Source: Brenneria salicis ATCC 15712 = DSM 30166
GTDB lineage: Bacteria > Pseudomonadota > Gammaproteobacteria > Enterobacterales > Enterobacteriaceae
Length of the DNA stretch: 64,000 nucleotides
Direction of reading: 5' to 3'
Assembly (NCBI RefSeq): GCF_003315515.1
Contig: NZ_QNRY01000001.1
Span: 124,001 to 188,000 of the forward strand
Shown here: in pieces, positions 1 to 9,226 of the stretch
Layout: the number at the start of each line of letters is the position of its first letter
Numbering within the stretch: the stretch's first letter is position 1
Notes under the pieces: model-generated
The model's database searches: none
What the model was told of the DNA's origin: nothing
Seen by the model: the letters and a program-made list of their open reading frames with translations, nothing else
Translations under genes and position numbers: made by a program

Positions 1-754
1 CCGGGATAGGATTGGGTTCGATAAATAATTTTTTATGCAACGGCATCAGACGCTGATTCAAACGACGCGCTTCAACAAAATTCCCCTGCGCCGCCAGCTT
101 GCAAAGCTCGGCCATTTCACGGGCCGCGATATTGGCGGTGACGGAAATGACGCCTTTGCCGCCAAGCTGCATAAAGTCCAGACCACTGGCATCATCACCG
201 CTCAGCAGAATAAAGTCTTCTCTGACCAGTTCTTGGATCTGACTAACCCGGCTTAAGTTCCCCGTGGCCTCTTTAATCGCAACAATATTTTTAATTTCAG
301 ATAAACGCGCGACCGTCTCCGGCAGCATGTCACAGCCAGTGCGGGAAGGCACGTTATATAGGATCTGCGGTAAGTCGGTATGCTCGGCAATCGCTTTGAA
401 ATGCTGATACAACCCTTCCTGAGTCGGGCGATTGTAATACGGCGTGACCGTCAGGCAACCCACCACCCCCGTACCGTGAAAACGTTTGGTTAATGAAATA
501 CCTTCTGCGGTAGCATTGGCGCCCGTGCCGGCAATAACCGGAATACGGCCATCACTCAGTTCCAGCGTCATCATCACCACATCGCCATGCTCATTATGGC
601 TCAATGTGGCCGACTCCCCTGTCGTTCCGACAGAGACAATCGCTGATGTTCCGCTAGCGACATGATAATCAATCAGTTTTTTCAGGCTCGCACGATCGAC
701 GGCGCCTTTGGCGTCCATCGGTGTAACCAGCGCAACAAGACTTCCCGTAAACAT
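1..754 (-). CDS. dapA: 4-hydroxy-tetrahydrodipicolinate synthase, C-terminus beyond window edge
   Basis: DapA condenses pyruvate with aspartate semialdehyde in the cytosol, the first committed step to diaminopimelate and lysine. The reverse strand reads [14 protein letters not shown] at the start, then the family blocks [21 protein letters not shown] and [10 protein letters not shown], and the Schiff-base lysine in VAIKEATGN. About 251 codons are present out of the roughly 292 usual for the family, so the 3' end lies outside the window. The ATG at 752-754 is preceded by a strong GGAGGG ribosome binding site. It is divergent from gcvR, as in E. coli. No interruption was seen in the part present. 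Confidence 0.97.
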   Translation of the reverse strand, partial: MFTGSLVALVTPMDAKGAVDRASLKKLIDYHVASGTSAIVSVGTTGESATLSHNEHGDVVMMTLELSDGRIPVIAGTGANATAEGISLTKRFHGTGVVGCLTVTPYYNRPTQEGLYQHFKAIAEHTDLPQILYNVPSRTGCDMLPETVARLSEIKNIVAIKEATGNLSRVSQIQELVREDFILLSGDDASGLDFMQLGGKGVISVTANIAAREMAELCKLAAQGNFVEARRLNQRLMPLHKKLFIEPNPIP

Positions 755-904
755 TGGCCATTCCCTCCACAAACAAGTGCTTCATGGTACTTTTGACGTC
801 TATGCAAAAGCAAGCGCGCAACAGCGTTGTCGGCGTCCGGCGCAGGTTTTTTTATGATACTGCGATCAACATTAAAAACGCTTCTGACGTTTTCTTCCAC
901 AGGC

Positions 905-945
905 CGCCGCAAGCGGCGTTAAAAATGGCTCCCGGCAATTTTTTA
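905..945 (+). repeat. Double-hairpin dispersed repeat, copy 1
   Basis: A short GC palindrome (CGCCGCAAGCGGCG, 905-918) is followed by TTAAAAATGGC and GCAATTTTT, an imperfect A/T-rich inverted repeat ending in a T run. A near-identical module occurs at 43281-43320 before nrdB. The second hairpin has the form of a rho-independent terminator. The rest of the 755-989 dapA-gcvR spacer holds no gene that I can support. Confidence 0.6.
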
Positions 946-989
946 TGTTTACCATGTGGTTTTGATGAAGAAGGACAGGAAGCATCATT

Positions 990-1562
990 TTGCCGAGCTC
1001 ACAAGAACATTATCTGGTCATTACGGCTCTGGGCGTCGATCGCCCCGGAATTGTCAACGCGATTACCCGCCACGTCAGCAGTTGCGGATGTAATATCGAA
1101 GATAGCCGTCTTGCCATGCTGGGCAAAGAATTCACCTTTATCATGCTACTTTCTGGAAGCTGGAACGCGATTAACCTGATCGAATCCACCCTGCCGCTAA
1201 AAGGGGCGGAAATGGATCTGCTGATCGTCATGAAACGCACCGAATCCCAGGCCCGGCTCCCCATGCCTTCCACCGTGTGGGTGAAAGTGGATGTCGCCGA
1301 CTCGCCTCATATCATCGAGCGTTTTACCGACTTGTTCGATTCCCACCAGATGAACATTGCCGAACTGGTTTCCAAAACGCAAAGCGCCGAAGGCGACAAA
1401 CCGCCGCAGTTGTATATTCAAATCACTGCGCACAGCCCTGCCATGCTGGACGGTTCAATAATTGAGTCGGCCTTCCATCAGCTATGTACAGAACTGCACG
1501 CACAAGGCAGTATTAGCGTCGTGAACTATCCACAGCATGAAGAGAAAAGACGGAGAGTAGTG
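990..1562 (+). CDS. gcvR: GcvR, glycine cleavage repressor, in frame with bcp
   Basis: GcvR is a tandem-ACT-domain protein that works with GcvA to repress the gcvTHP glycine cleavage operon. The sequence matches the E. coli protein along its length: HYLVITALGVDRPGIV (ACT1), SRLAMLGKEFTFIMLLSG, then a second ACT half from about residue 90 ending in HAQGSISVVNYPQHEE. The start is a TTG at 990 with GACAGGAAG upstream; no in-frame ATG fits. The expected stop is missing. After GAA GAG the sequence has four A residues (1545-1548); with one fewer, the frame would read EEKDGE and stop at TAG 1558-1560, two bases before the bcp ATG. As written, the frame runs straight into bcp. Either a real one-base insertion or a sequence error explains this. 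Confidence 0.9.
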
Positions 1563-2030
1563 ATGAATACACTGAAAGCCGGTGATATCGCACCGAAATT
1601 TAGCTTGCCCGACCAGGATGGCGAACAAGTAAATTTGACCGACTTCCAGGGACAGAAAGTGTTGGTGTACTTCTACCCCAAAGCCATGACGCCGGGATGT
1701 ACCGTACAAGCCTGCGGACTGCGCGACAATATGGATGACCTGAAAAAATATGGCGTTGAAGTGCTGGGCATCAGCACCGACAAACCTGAAAAATTGTCCC
1801 TCTTCACCGAAAAAGAGCTATTAAATTTCACGTTGTTATCGGATGAAAATCATGAGGTCGCCGGCGGATTTGGCGTCTGGGGCGAAAAAACCTTCATGGG
1901 GAAAACCTATGACGGCATTCATCGCATCAGCTTTCTGATCGATGAAGACGGTAAAGTGGAAAAGGTTTTTGACGATTTCAAAACCAGCAATCATCACGAC
2001 ATCGTTCTCAATTATCTGAAAGGCATTTAA
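1563..2030 (+). CDS. bcp: Bcp thioredoxin-dependent thiol peroxidase (bacterioferritin comigratory protein)
   Basis: Bcp is a cytosolic atypical 2-Cys peroxiredoxin that reduces hydroperoxides with thioredoxin. The 155-residue product carries the peroxidatic site [11 protein letters not shown] (Cys46) and the second cysteine at 51, followed by [10 protein letters not shown] and [16 protein letters not shown], nearly identical to E. coli. The ATG at 1563 has its own ribosome binding site (GGAGAG, about 6 bases upstream). It can therefore be translated independently even though the upstream gcvR frame enters it without a stop, which would give a 346-residue fusion. A terminator-like hairpin follows at 2052-2080. 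Confidence 0.95.
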   Translation: MNTLKAGDIAPKFSLPDQDGEQVNLTDFQGQKVLVYFYPKAMTPGCTVQACGLRDNMDDLKKYGVEVLGISTDKPEKLSLFTEKELLNFTLLSDENHEVAGGFGVWGEKTFMGKTYDGIHRISFLIDEDGKVEKVFDDFKTSNHHDIVLNYLKGI

Positions 2031-2051
2031 TCTCGCGTTTTCGGGTAATCC

Positions 2052-2083
2052 AACCGGCACCTTATCTTGGGGTGCTGGTTTCC
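2052..2083 (+). terminator. Hairpin after bcp
   Basis: AACCGGCACC (2052-2061) pairs with GGTGCTGGTT (2071-2080) with one G-U pair and a 9-base loop. Only a short T-rich tail follows, so termination may be weak. Confidence 0.5.
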
Positions 2084-2218
2084 ATTGTGCGGTTTGCCAC
2101 CCGCATTTGCTGTCTCCGCCGTGTTTTTCCCATCCGAATATTTCTTTGTTTGCCGCTGCTGGCTAAGATGGTTAGCTACTCTCTTTCATGTTGGCTGTTG
2201 AAAAGGTTATTTTCCGTT

Positions 2219-3682
2219 ATGTCTAACCGGTTGAGAAAAACGGTCGCCGCCATTCTGCTTGGGACGCTACTGGCCAGCCCCCAGCTTCCCGTTCAGGCCG
2301 ACATACAAGATCGGCTGCCAGATATCGGCACCACTGCCGGCGGCACGCTCAGCATCAATCAGGAACTGGCGATGGGCGATTTTTATGTCCGTCAGTTACG
2401 GGCCGGGGCGCCGCTGATTAACGACCCTTTGTTGTCCAATTACATTAATCAGTTGGGCAATCAGTTGGTGAAACAGGCGGATTCGGTGCGAACGCCTTTC
2501 CACTTTTTCCTGATCCGCAATGATGACATCAACGCTTTCGCCTTTTTTGGCGGTAACGTAGTGCTGCATTCCGCGCTGTTCCGCTACGCGGATAACGAAA
2601 GCGAACTGGCTTCGGTACTGGCGCATGAAATTTCACACGTCACACAGCGTCATCTGGCGCGAACGATGGAGTCGCAACAGCGCAACGCGCCGCTGACCTG
2701 GGTGGGCGCGTTGGGCTCCATTCTGCTGGCGATGGCGAATCCGCAGTTGGGTATGGCGGCGTTAAGCGGGACGATGGCAGGCGCCCAACAAGGCATGATC
2801 ACGTTTACCCAGGCCAACGAACAGGAAGCGGATCGCATCGGTATCCAGGTGTTGCAACGCGCCGGCTTTGATCCGCAAGCCATGCCGAACTTCATGCAAA
2901 AACTGGCCGATCAATCACGCTATGCGTCAAAGCCGCCGGAAATTCTGCTTACTCATCCCTTGCCTGAAAGCCGTCTGGCGGATGCGCGAAACCGCGCCAA
3001 TCAGATGCGTTCCACATCGGTTCAATCCTCACAGGATTTTCTGTTCGCCAAGGTCCGTACTTTCGGCATGTATGGTTCGCCGGACCGACCGCTTAGCGAC
3101 GACCTGCTGGATGCCTGGGCAAAAGGAAATGCGCGTGAACAACAGGCCGCCCAATATGGGCAGGCTATCCGTCTGTATCAGGCCAAAAAATACGATGAAG
3201 CCCGTAATATCTTACAGCCGCTATTGAATAAGGCCCCCAATAGCCCGTGGTTTCTGGATTTAATGACAGATATCGATCTGGGGCAAAACCGTGCGGCTCA
3301 GGCCATCGTCCGGCTGCAAAACCAGGCGGGCGTACAAAGCAATCCGGTACTGCAACTTAACCTGGCCAATGCCTACGTTGAAGGGAAACAACCTGAGGCG
3401 GCAAGTAGAATTCTCTATCGCTATACCTATGCGCATCCTGACGATCCCAACGGTTGGGATTTGCTGGCGCAAGCCTCGGCCGCTAAGGGATCGCGGGCGG
3501 AAGAGTTATCGGCCAGAGCGGAAAGCATGGCGTTGAACGGACAACTGGATCAATCCATCCGGCTACTCGGCAATGCCAGTTCATTGGTGAAACTCGGCAG
3601 TCTGGAACAGGCCCGCTACGATGCGCGCATCGACCAGTTGCGCCAACTTCAGCAGCGTTTTCGTCAATATCAGAAATCCTGA
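2219..3682 (+). CDS. bepA: BepA periplasmic M48 metalloprotease/chaperone
   Basis: BepA (formerly YfgC) works in the periplasm on LptD maturation and degrades stalled outer-membrane proteins with the BAM complex. The 487-residue product has a signal peptide (residues 1-27, cleavage near QADIQ), the M48 zinc site HEISH (His136, Glu137, His140), a third ligand in NEQEADRIG, and a C-terminal TPR half (about 310-487) ending [14 protein letters not shown]. The length equals E. coli BepA. The ATG at 2219 was chosen because the signal peptide begins there; earlier in-frame codons add an unrelated hydrophobic leader. It is followed 29 bases later by yfgD. Confidence 0.95.
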   Translation: MSNRLRKTVAAILLGTLLASPQLPVQADIQDRLPDIGTTAGGTLSINQELAMGDFYVRQLRAGAPLINDPLLSNYINQLGNQLVKQADSVRTPFHFFLIRNDDINAFAFFGGNVVLHSALFRYADNESELASVLAHEISHVTQRHLARTMESQQRNAPLTWVGALGSILLAMANPQLGMAALSGTMAGAQQGMITFTQANEQEADRIGIQVLQRAGFDPQAMPNFMQKLADQSRYASKPPEILLTHPLPESRLADARNRANQMRSTSVQSSQDFLFAKVRTFGMYGSPDRPLSDDLLDAWAKGNAREQQAAQYGQAIRLYQAKKYDEARNILQPLLNKAPNSPWFLDLMTDIDLGQNRAAQAIVRLQNQAGVQSNPVLQLNLANAYVEGKQPEAASRILYRYTYAHPDDPNGWDLLAQASAAKGSRAEELSARAESMALNGQLDQSIRLLGNASSLVKLGSLEQARYDARIDQLRQLQQRFRQYQKS

Positions 3683-3711
3683 CACCAGACAGACTTTGAG
3701 GATGATTTACC

Positions 3712-4068
3712 GTGACCAAACACGTAACGATTTACCATAATCCGCGCTGTTCCAAAAGCCGAGAAACGTTGGCGCTGCTACAGCGACATGATATTAACCC
3801 TGAAGTCGTGCGCTATCTGGACACCCCGCCCGATGCCGCCACGCTCACCCGCCTGCTGCATCAGCTCGGCATGAAGAGCGCCCGCGATTTGATGCGCCGG
3901 AAAGAAGACATTTATCAGCAATTAAATCTTTCCGATTCGTCACTGACGGAAGCGGAACTGATTCAGGCGATGGTCGATAATCCCAAACTGATTGAACGCC
4001 CTATTGTGGTGGTCGGACAACAGGCTCGCCTTGGGCGTCCGCCGGAGCAGGTGCTGGAGATACTGTAA
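3712..4068 (+). CDS. yfgD: ArsC-family thioredoxin-fold reductase YfgD
   Basis: A 118-residue protein of the ArsC/Spx-type thioredoxin fold. It shows IYHNPRCSKSRETL with the nucleophile-position Cys13, the cis-Pro region ERPIVV and the C-terminal RLGRPPEQVLEIL, all as in E. coli YfgD. The family is named for arsenate reductase, but YfgD has no proven arsenate role and no ars genes lie nearby. The start is GTG at 3712, with TTTGAGGATG upstream acting as ribosome binding site. It lies in the conserved bepA-yfgD-hda neighbourhood and is convergent with hda, with only 1 base between the two stop codons. Confidence 0.92.
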   Translation: MTKHVTIYHNPRCSKSRETLALLQRHDINPEVVRYLDTPPDAATLTRLLHQLGMKSARDLMRRKEDIYQQLNLSDSSLTEAELIQAMVDNPKLIERPIVVVGQQARLGRPPEQVLEIL

Positions 4069-4069
4069 A

Positions 4070-4771
4070 TTACAGTCCGAGGATCTCTTTTACAAAAGGA
4101 ATAGTCAGTTTGCGCTGTGCGGTGATGGAAGCATGATCAAGCTGATCCAGCGTCATAAACAACGTGCGCATCTCACGATCCAGACGTTTGAGCAAAAAGC
4201 GGCTGACATCCTCCGGCAGTTCAAAACCACGTAGTTTCGCCCGCAGTTTCAGCGCTTCGCCCTTTTCCTCGTCGGACAAGGGTTGCAGTCTGTAAATCTG
4301 TCCCCAGTCAAGACGTGATGAGAGATCGGGAAGGCCGAGATTGAGCTGACGCGGAGGACGATCGCCGGTAATCAGCAAACGGGTGCGTCCGGTTTCCTGA
4401 ATACGGTTATAGAGATTGAAGACGGCCATTTCCCAGGCTTCGTCGCCGGCAATGGATTCAATGTTATCGATGCATACCAGCGCCAGTTGTTCCATGCCAT
4501 CCAGCACCTCGGGCACGAAATAGGCCCGTTTATCCAACGGCACGTAGCCAACCGCCTGTTCACGACGAGATAAATCGGCGCAAGCGGCATGCAGCAGATG
4601 GCTGCGACCGCCCCCTTCCCGCGACCAGAAGTAAATGTAACTTCCGTGTTCCTGACGCAACGCGTTGGTAATAGCGGCCAGAAGAGATGCGTTCTCTCCC
4701 GGATAGAAACTGGCGAACGTTTCGTCATCCGGTAAATAAAGTGGCAATGAAAGCTGTGCCGGCGTGTTCAG
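4070..4771 (-). CDS. hda: Hda, DnaA-inactivating AAA+ protein (probable CUG start)
   Basis: Hda binds the DNA-loaded sliding clamp and stimulates hydrolysis of DnaA-bound ATP (RIDA), limiting re-initiation. The sequence shows the clamp-binding motif QLSLPL at the N-terminus, a Walker A-like [14 protein letters not shown], Walker B-like LVCIDNIE, and the DnaA-type [10 protein letters not shown] region. Starting at CTG (complement 4769-4771) gives 233 residues beginning (M)[15 protein letters not shown], the E. coli length, with AGGTG just upstream. E. coli Hda is known to use CUG. Alternatives are GTG at 4777 or TTG at 4786, but the TTG lacks a ribosome binding site. Confidence 0.93.
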   Translation of the reverse strand: MNTPAQLSLPLYLPDDETFASFYPGENASLLAAITNALRQEHGSYIYFWSREGGGRSHLLHAACADLSRREQAVGYVPLDKRAYFVPEVLDGMEQLALVCIDNIESIAGDEAWEMAVFNLYNRIQETGRTRLLITGDRPPRQLNLGLPDLSSRLDWGQIYRLQPLSDEEKGEALKLRAKLRGFELPEDVSRFLLKRLDREMRTLFMTLDQLDHASITAQRKLTIPFVKEILGL

Positions 4772-4827
4772 AATCACCTCAAGCAAGACAGGCAGGAAAA
4801 CCAGCCGAGTCTATCACAGAAACCCGG

Positions 4828-4854
4828 CCCTGTTGAGGGCGTTCCTCAACAGGG
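4828..4854 (-). terminator. Hairpin between uraA and hda
   Basis: CCCTGTTGAGG (4828-4838) pairs perfectly with CCTCAACAGGG (4844-4854) around a 5-base loop. The downstream T tract on the minus strand is interrupted (GGGTTTC), so this may be a weak terminator or an RNA-stabilising hairpin. Confidence 0.55.
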
Positions 4855-4888
4855 GAAACAAGGCGGATTGCCACGGCTGAACAGCGCG

Positions 4889-6181
4889 TTAACGATGGGC
4901 GGTGTCTTGCGCATCAGGCGCATCAAGAATCACTTCTTCTTTGTGAAACAGACTAATCACCTTGAATAACAGGCTCATACCAATACCCACCACGGTAGCC
5001 AGCGCCATACCTTTCAGTTCGGTCGCGCCCAGATGAACTTTGGCGCCGCTGACGCCGATGATCAGGATCACCGAGGTCAGGATCAGGTTCTGCGCTTTGT
5101 TGTAATCCACTTTGGACTCAATCAGCACGCGGATCCCCGATGCGCCGATAACCCCATACAACAGTAGCGACACGCCGCCCATTACCGGCACCGGCACCGC
5201 CTGAATCGCCGCCGCCAGTTTACCCACGCAGGAAAGCAGAATGGCGATGATCGCCGCACCGCCAATCACCCAGGTACTGTATACCTTGGTGATCGCCAGC
5301 ACACCGATGTTTTCGCCATAGGTGGTATTGGGCGTTGAACCAAAAAAGCCGGATAATACGGTAGAGAGGCCGTTGGCGAACATGGAACGATGCAGCCCCG
5401 GATCACGCATCAGATCTTTTTTGACGATATTGGCCGTCACAACCAGATGGCCGACATGCTCGGCGATAACCACCAATGCGGCGGGAAGAATCGTCAGAAT
5501 GGCAAACCATTCGAAACGCGGCGTGTAAAACGTCGGCAGCGCGAACCAGCGCGCCTCACTGATGGCAGTAAAATCCACCACGCCCATGACAAATGACAGC
5601 GCATACCCCGCCAACACGCCAATCAGAATCGGGATAATCGCCAGAAAACCACGAAACATCACCGATCCGAGGATCGTCACCACCAGCGTGGTCAGCGAAA
5701 TCGTTACCGCCGTGGTATCCCTAGGCGTACCGTCGGCGGGCAATAATCCCGCCATACCCGCAGCGACGCCCGCCAGTTCCAGGCCGATTACCGCGACAAT
5801 CGCGCCCATTGCCGCAGGCGGAAATAACACATTCAGCCAGCCTGTCCCGGCCTTTTTGACAATCAGCGCCACCAGACAAAACAGCACGCCGCATAGGATA
5901 AAACCGCCCAGCGCAACCTCATAACCCAGCGGCAATAGCAGCAATACCGGAGAAATAAAGGCGAAGCTTGAACCCAGATAGGCGGGAATTTTGCCTTTAC
6001 AGATAAACAGGTAAAGCAACGTCCCGATACCATTGAATAACAGGACGGTCGCTGGATTGATCTTGAACAGGATCGGCACCAGAACAGTGGCGCCAAACAT
6101 CGCGAACAGATGTTGGAAGCTCAGCGGGATGGTTTGCAGCAAGGGCGGTCGTTCACTTACCCCGATGGCGCGACGAGTCAT
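4889..6181 (-). CDS. uraA: UraA uracil:proton symporter
   Basis: UraA imports uracil across the inner membrane and belongs to the NAT/NCS2 family. The 430-residue product is hydrophobic throughout (about 14 transmembrane segments) and carries the family motifs LSFQHLFAMFGATVLVP near the N-terminus, ILPAALVVIAEHVGHL with the substrate-contacting Glu, and FFGSTPNTTYGENIGV. The length matches E. coli. It lies 167 bases downstream of upp, so imported uracil is converted to UMP by its neighbour. A terminator lies just after upp, so uraA expression would need read-through or its own promoter. Confidence 0.96.
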   Translation of the reverse strand: MTRRAIGVSERPPLLQTIPLSFQHLFAMFGATVLVPILFKINPATVLLFNGIGTLLYLFICKGKIPAYLGSSFAFISPVLLLLPLGYEVALGGFILCGVLFCLVALIVKKAGTGWLNVLFPPAAMGAIVAVIGLELAGVAAGMAGLLPADGTPRDTTAVTISLTTLVVTILGSVMFRGFLAIIPILIGVLAGYALSFVMGVVDFTAISEARWFALPTFYTPRFEWFAILTILPAALVVIAEHVGHLVVTANIVKKDLMRDPGLHRSMFANGLSTVLSGFFGSTPNTTYGENIGVLAITKVYSTWVIGGAAIIAILLSCVGKLAAAIQAVPVPVMGGVSLLLYGVIGASGIRVLIESKVDYNKAQNLILTSVILIIGVSGAKVHLGATELKGMALATVVGIGMSLLFKVISLFHKEEVILDAPDAQDTAHR

Positions 6182-6314
6182 CTTTTATATCCTCTGTAAC
6201 GTTGCTGTTTATTGTGTGCGGATTAATGTCCGCACCTGTTATGACAGCCAGACTCGCCCGCCGCGACGCAGCCGGTCCAGTCAGACTTTATGTTATTGCG
6301 GCGCGGTTCACGCC

Positions 6315-6341
6315 AAAAAAAAGCCGACTAATTCAGTCGGC
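6315..6341 (-). terminator. Rho-independent terminator after upp
   Basis: On the minus strand GCCGACT (6335-6341) and AGTCGGC (6323-6329) form a perfect 7-bp stem followed by eight T residues (6315-6322). It begins 8 bases past the upp stop and precedes uraA, so it could act as an intra-operon attenuator. Confidence 0.85.
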
Positions 6342-6348
6342 CTGCCTG

Positions 6349-6975
6349 CTATTTAGTACCAAATATTTTATCGCCCGCGTCGCCCAGTCCTGGCATGATG
6401 TAACCACGCTCATTAAGCCCCTTATCGATCGCCGCCGTATAAAGCTCAACATCCGGGTGCGCGTTCTCCAGCGCGGCGATCCCTTCCGGGGCGGCAACCA
6501 GCACCAGCACTTTGATGCTTTGACAACCCGCTTTTTTCAGCAGGTCAATCGTGGCGATCATCGAACCGCCCGTTGCCAGCATCGGGTCAACCACCAGCGC
6601 CATACGCTCTTCGATGTTGGAAACCAGCTTCTGAAAATAGGGGACCGGCTCCAGCGTTTCTTCATTGCGGTAAATACCGACGACGCTGATACGGGCGCTG
6701 GGCACATTTTCCAGCACGCCCTCCATCATCCCCAGACCGGCTCGCAGGATAGGCACGACAGTAATTTTTTTGCCTTTGATTTGATCGACTTCAACCGGGC
6801 CGCACCAACCGTCAATGGTCACTTTTTCGGTGGCTAAATCAGCCGTTGCTTCATAGGTCAACAAACTTCCGACTTCTGAAGCCAACTCACGAAAACGCTT
6901 GGTGCTGATATCATTTTCGCGCATCAGGCCAAGTTTATGTTTGACGAGCGGATGTTTCACCTCGACGATCTTCAT
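6349..6975 (-). CDS. upp: Uracil phosphoribosyltransferase
   Basis: Upp makes UMP from uracil and PRPP in the cytosol (pyrimidine salvage). The 208-residue product begins [19 protein letters not shown] and carries the PRPP loop [11 protein letters not shown] and the uracil-binding end [18 protein letters not shown]. Two adjacent ATGs are possible; the second (6973-6975) gives the E. coli length and better spacing from GGGGAG. A TATAAT-like -10 lies on the minus strand at 7090-7095. It is divergent from purM. Confidence 0.96.
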   Translation of the reverse strand: MKIVEVKHPLVKHKLGLMRENDISTKRFRELASEVGSLLTYEATADLATEKVTIDGWCGPVEVDQIKGKKITVVPILRAGLGMMEGVLENVPSARISVVGIYRNEETLEPVPYFQKLVSNIEERMALVVDPMLATGGSMIATIDLLKKAGCQSIKVLVLVAAPEGIAALENAHPDVELYTAAIDKGLNERGYIMPGLGDAGDKIFGTK

Positions 6976-7216
6976 CATTATTCTCCCCGGGACAGTGGAC
7001 GGACAAAAACGTCCAGGACGTTGCTAAACGCCGTTTACGGCGGCCCGCAGGACGGCGGGCGGGATAACCATCGCAAAAAAAATCGCCGGATTATACCGCT
7101 TTTTTACCTGGCGCTATACGGTAAGCCTGATCCAGATCAACCGATAAGGGAAATTACTGCGGATGCCCGATTGATTGCAAGCCGGGGAAAAATCGGCAAC
7201 CGGCGACACATCACTC

Positions 7217-7228
7217 GCAAACGTTTGC
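7217..7228 (+). promoter_or_regulatory. PurR operator upstream of purM
   Basis: GCAAACGTTTGC is a perfect 12-bp palindrome matching the core of the PurR box. It lies about 10 bases before a TAGAAT -10-like hexamer (7238-7243) and 69 bases before the purM start. By the known family role, PurR with hypoxanthine or guanine should repress purMN here. The rest of the 6976-7296 upp-purM spacer holds the two divergent promoters and no further gene. Confidence 0.88.
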
Positions 7229-7296
7229 CCACACTGCTAGAATTAGCGCGCTCAATTTTTTTAACCACAAATTGTAACCTCCGTGGGGACTCCGCA

Positions 7297-8334
7297 GTGA
7301 CCGACAAAACCTCTCTCAGCTATAAAGACGCAGGCGTGGATATTGATGCTGGCAACGCATTAGTAGACCGTATCAAAGGTGTAGTGAAACAAACCCGTCG
7401 CCCGGAAGTCATGGGTGGGCTGGGTGGTTTCGGCGCCTTATGCGCCTTACCGCAAAAATACCGTGAACCGATTCTGGTTTCCGGCACTGACGGAGTCGGC
7501 ACCAAGCTGAGTCTGGCAATGGATCTCAAACGTCACGATACGATCGGCGTCGATTTGGTCGCCATGTGTGTGAACGATCTGGTTGTTCAGGGCGCCGAGC
7601 CGCTGTTTTTCCTCGACTATTACGCCACAGGCAAGCTGGACGTGGATACGGCCGCCAGCGTGATCACCGGTATCGCGGAAGGCTGCAAACAGTCCGGCTG
7701 CGCGCTGGTCGGCGGCGAAACGGCTGAAATGCCGGGTATGTACCACGGCGAAGATTACGATGTCGCCGGTTTCTGCGTTGGCGTGGTTGAAAAATCCGAA
7801 ATCATCGACGGCAGCAAAGTACAAGCCGGCGACGTTCTGATCGCCCTCGCCTCCAGCGGGCCGCACTCAAACGGTTACTCGCTGGTACGCAAAATTCTTA
7901 CGGTCAGCCAGACCAATCCTGAGCAGTTTATGCTGGAAGGCAAAACATTGGCTGACCATCTGCTGGCGCCGACCAGAATTTACGTGAAATCGATCCTGTC
8001 CCTGATTGAACAGGTCGACGTACACGCGATCTCCCATCTGACCGGCGGCGGTTTCTGGGAAAATATTCCACGCGTGCTGCCGCAAGGTATGCAAGCGACG
8101 ATTGATGAATCCAGTTGGCAATGGCCGGCGATCTTTAACTGGCTGCAACAGGCCGGCAATGTCAGCCGACACGAAATGTATCGCACTTTTAACTGTGGTG
8201 TTGGTATGATCATCGCAATGCCGACCGAGCAGGCAGACGAGGCCATCGCTTTATTGAACGGCAGTGGCGAAAATGCATGGAAAATCGGCGTCATTACGCA
8301 AACCGATGCCGGAGACTCAGTGGTTATTAACTGA
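7297..8334 (+). CDS. purM: Phosphoribosylformylglycinamidine cyclo-ligase (AIR synthetase)
   Basis: PurM closes FGAM to 5-aminoimidazole ribonucleotide with ATP, step five of purine synthesis. The 345-residue product starts [19 protein letters not shown] and shows the family signatures [34 protein letters not shown] and [11 protein letters not shown]. The GTG start at 7297 gives exactly the E. coli length; frames extending upstream lack homology. It is translationally coupled to purN: the TGA of purM overlaps the purN ATG by one base. Confidence 0.97.
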   Translation: MTDKTSLSYKDAGVDIDAGNALVDRIKGVVKQTRRPEVMGGLGGFGALCALPQKYREPILVSGTDGVGTKLSLAMDLKRHDTIGVDLVAMCVNDLVVQGAEPLFFLDYYATGKLDVDTAASVITGIAEGCKQSGCALVGGETAEMPGMYHGEDYDVAGFCVGVVEKSEIIDGSKVQAGDVLIALASSGPHSNGYSLVRKILTVSQTNPEQFMLEGKTLADHLLAPTRIYVKSILSLIEQVDVHAISHLTGGGFWENIPRVLPQGMQATIDESSWQWPAIFNWLQQAGNVSRHEMYRTFNCGVGMIIAMPTEQADEAIALLNGSGENAWKIGVITQTDAGDSVVIN

Positions 8335-8972
8335 TGAAAAACATCGTTGTCTTAATATCTGGTCAGGGAAGCAACTTGCAGGCGTTGATTGACGCCTGCA
8401 AGCATGGACGAATGAAAGGGAAGATAGCCGCGGTATTCAGTAATAATCCCGACGCGTACGGTCTACAGATTGCACTGGAAGCCGATATCCCGACACATAT
8501 CCTCAGCCCGGAAGCCTTTCCCGATCGCGTCGCCTATGATGCGGCGATGGCGCAGGAAATCGAGCAATATCACCCCGCGCTGGTTGTTCTGGCGGGCTAT
8601 ATGCGGATACTGAGTCCAGATTTCGTCGCGCAGTTTGCAGGCAAAATGCTCAACATCCATCCCTCGCTGTTGCCGAAATATCCCGGTCTACATACGCACC
8701 GCAAGGCGCTGGAAAATGGCGATGCCGTACACGGAACCTCGGTACATTTTGTCACCGACGATCTGGATGGCGGCCCGCTAATTATACAGGCGAAAGTGCC
8801 GGTCTTTAGCAATGATACGGAAGAAACGCTGAGCGCCCGCGTACAAACGCAGGAACACACTCTTTACCCTATGGTGGTGAATTGGTTCCTGAATGGACGT
8901 TTGGTGATGTGTGAAAACAAGGCATGGCTTGACGGCACGCGCATTCCCGCACAGGGTTATGCTGCGCAATAG
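8334..8972 (+). CDS. purN: Phosphoribosylglycinamide formyltransferase
   Basis: PurN transfers the formyl group of 10-formyltetrahydrofolate to GAR (third step of purine synthesis). The 212-residue product has the ribonucleotide loop VLISGQGSNLQAL and the catalytic triad Asn107, His109 (LNIHPSLLPKYPG) and Asp145 (VTDDLDGGP). It shares one base with the purM stop and ends before a strong terminator, so purMN is a two-gene operon. Confidence 0.97.
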   Translation: MKNIVVLISGQGSNLQALIDACKHGRMKGKIAAVFSNNPDAYGLQIALEADIPTHILSPEAFPDRVAYDAAMAQEIEQYHPALVVLAGYMRILSPDFVAQFAGKMLNIHPSLLPKYPGLHTHRKALENGDAVHGTSVHFVTDDLDGGPLIIQAKVPVFSNDTEETLSARVQTQEHTLYPMVVNWFLNGRLVMCENKAWLDGTRIPAQGYAAQ

Positions 8973-8999
8973 CATAGCAACGATGAAATTGTCAGCCCG

Positions 9000-9035
9000 C
9001 CCTTAATCTGGCACGCCAGATTAAGGGTTTTCTTT
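9000..9035 (+). terminator. Terminator of purMN
   Basis: CCCTTAATCTGG (9000-9011) pairs perfectly with CCAGATTAAGGG (9016-9027) around a 4-base loop, followed by TTTTCTTT. Confidence 0.88.
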
Positions 9036-9181
9036 CCCCTCCTCCCAGGCGCAACAGCCCCAGTGCCGCACAACGCTTTCAATAGTTAATTATCCTTACC
9101 CGCCCTACATAACCCATCGATATAAAAAGACATTCCTTTTTCCCCACAATTCCCCTACTCAATGTACGTTGTAAACAAGAA

Positions 9182-9196
9182 TGACAATGATTATCT
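9182..9196 (+). promoter_or_regulatory. Fur box upstream of iron-uptake pair
   Basis: TGACAATGATTATCT matches the 7-1-7 Fur consensus TGATAATnATTATCA at all but two positions. It lies 31 bases upstream of the binding-protein ATG at 9227, in a position to repress both downstream genes under iron-replete conditions. Confidence 0.8.
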
Positions 9197-9226
9197 TTCG
9201 CTACCTGATTTTTTACCGATGCCATT

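Noticed and set aside
3712-4068. Arsenate reductase of an arsenic-resistance operon
   Set aside because: No arsR, arsB or acr3 nearby; the protein fits the YfgD branch in its conserved bepA-hda position.
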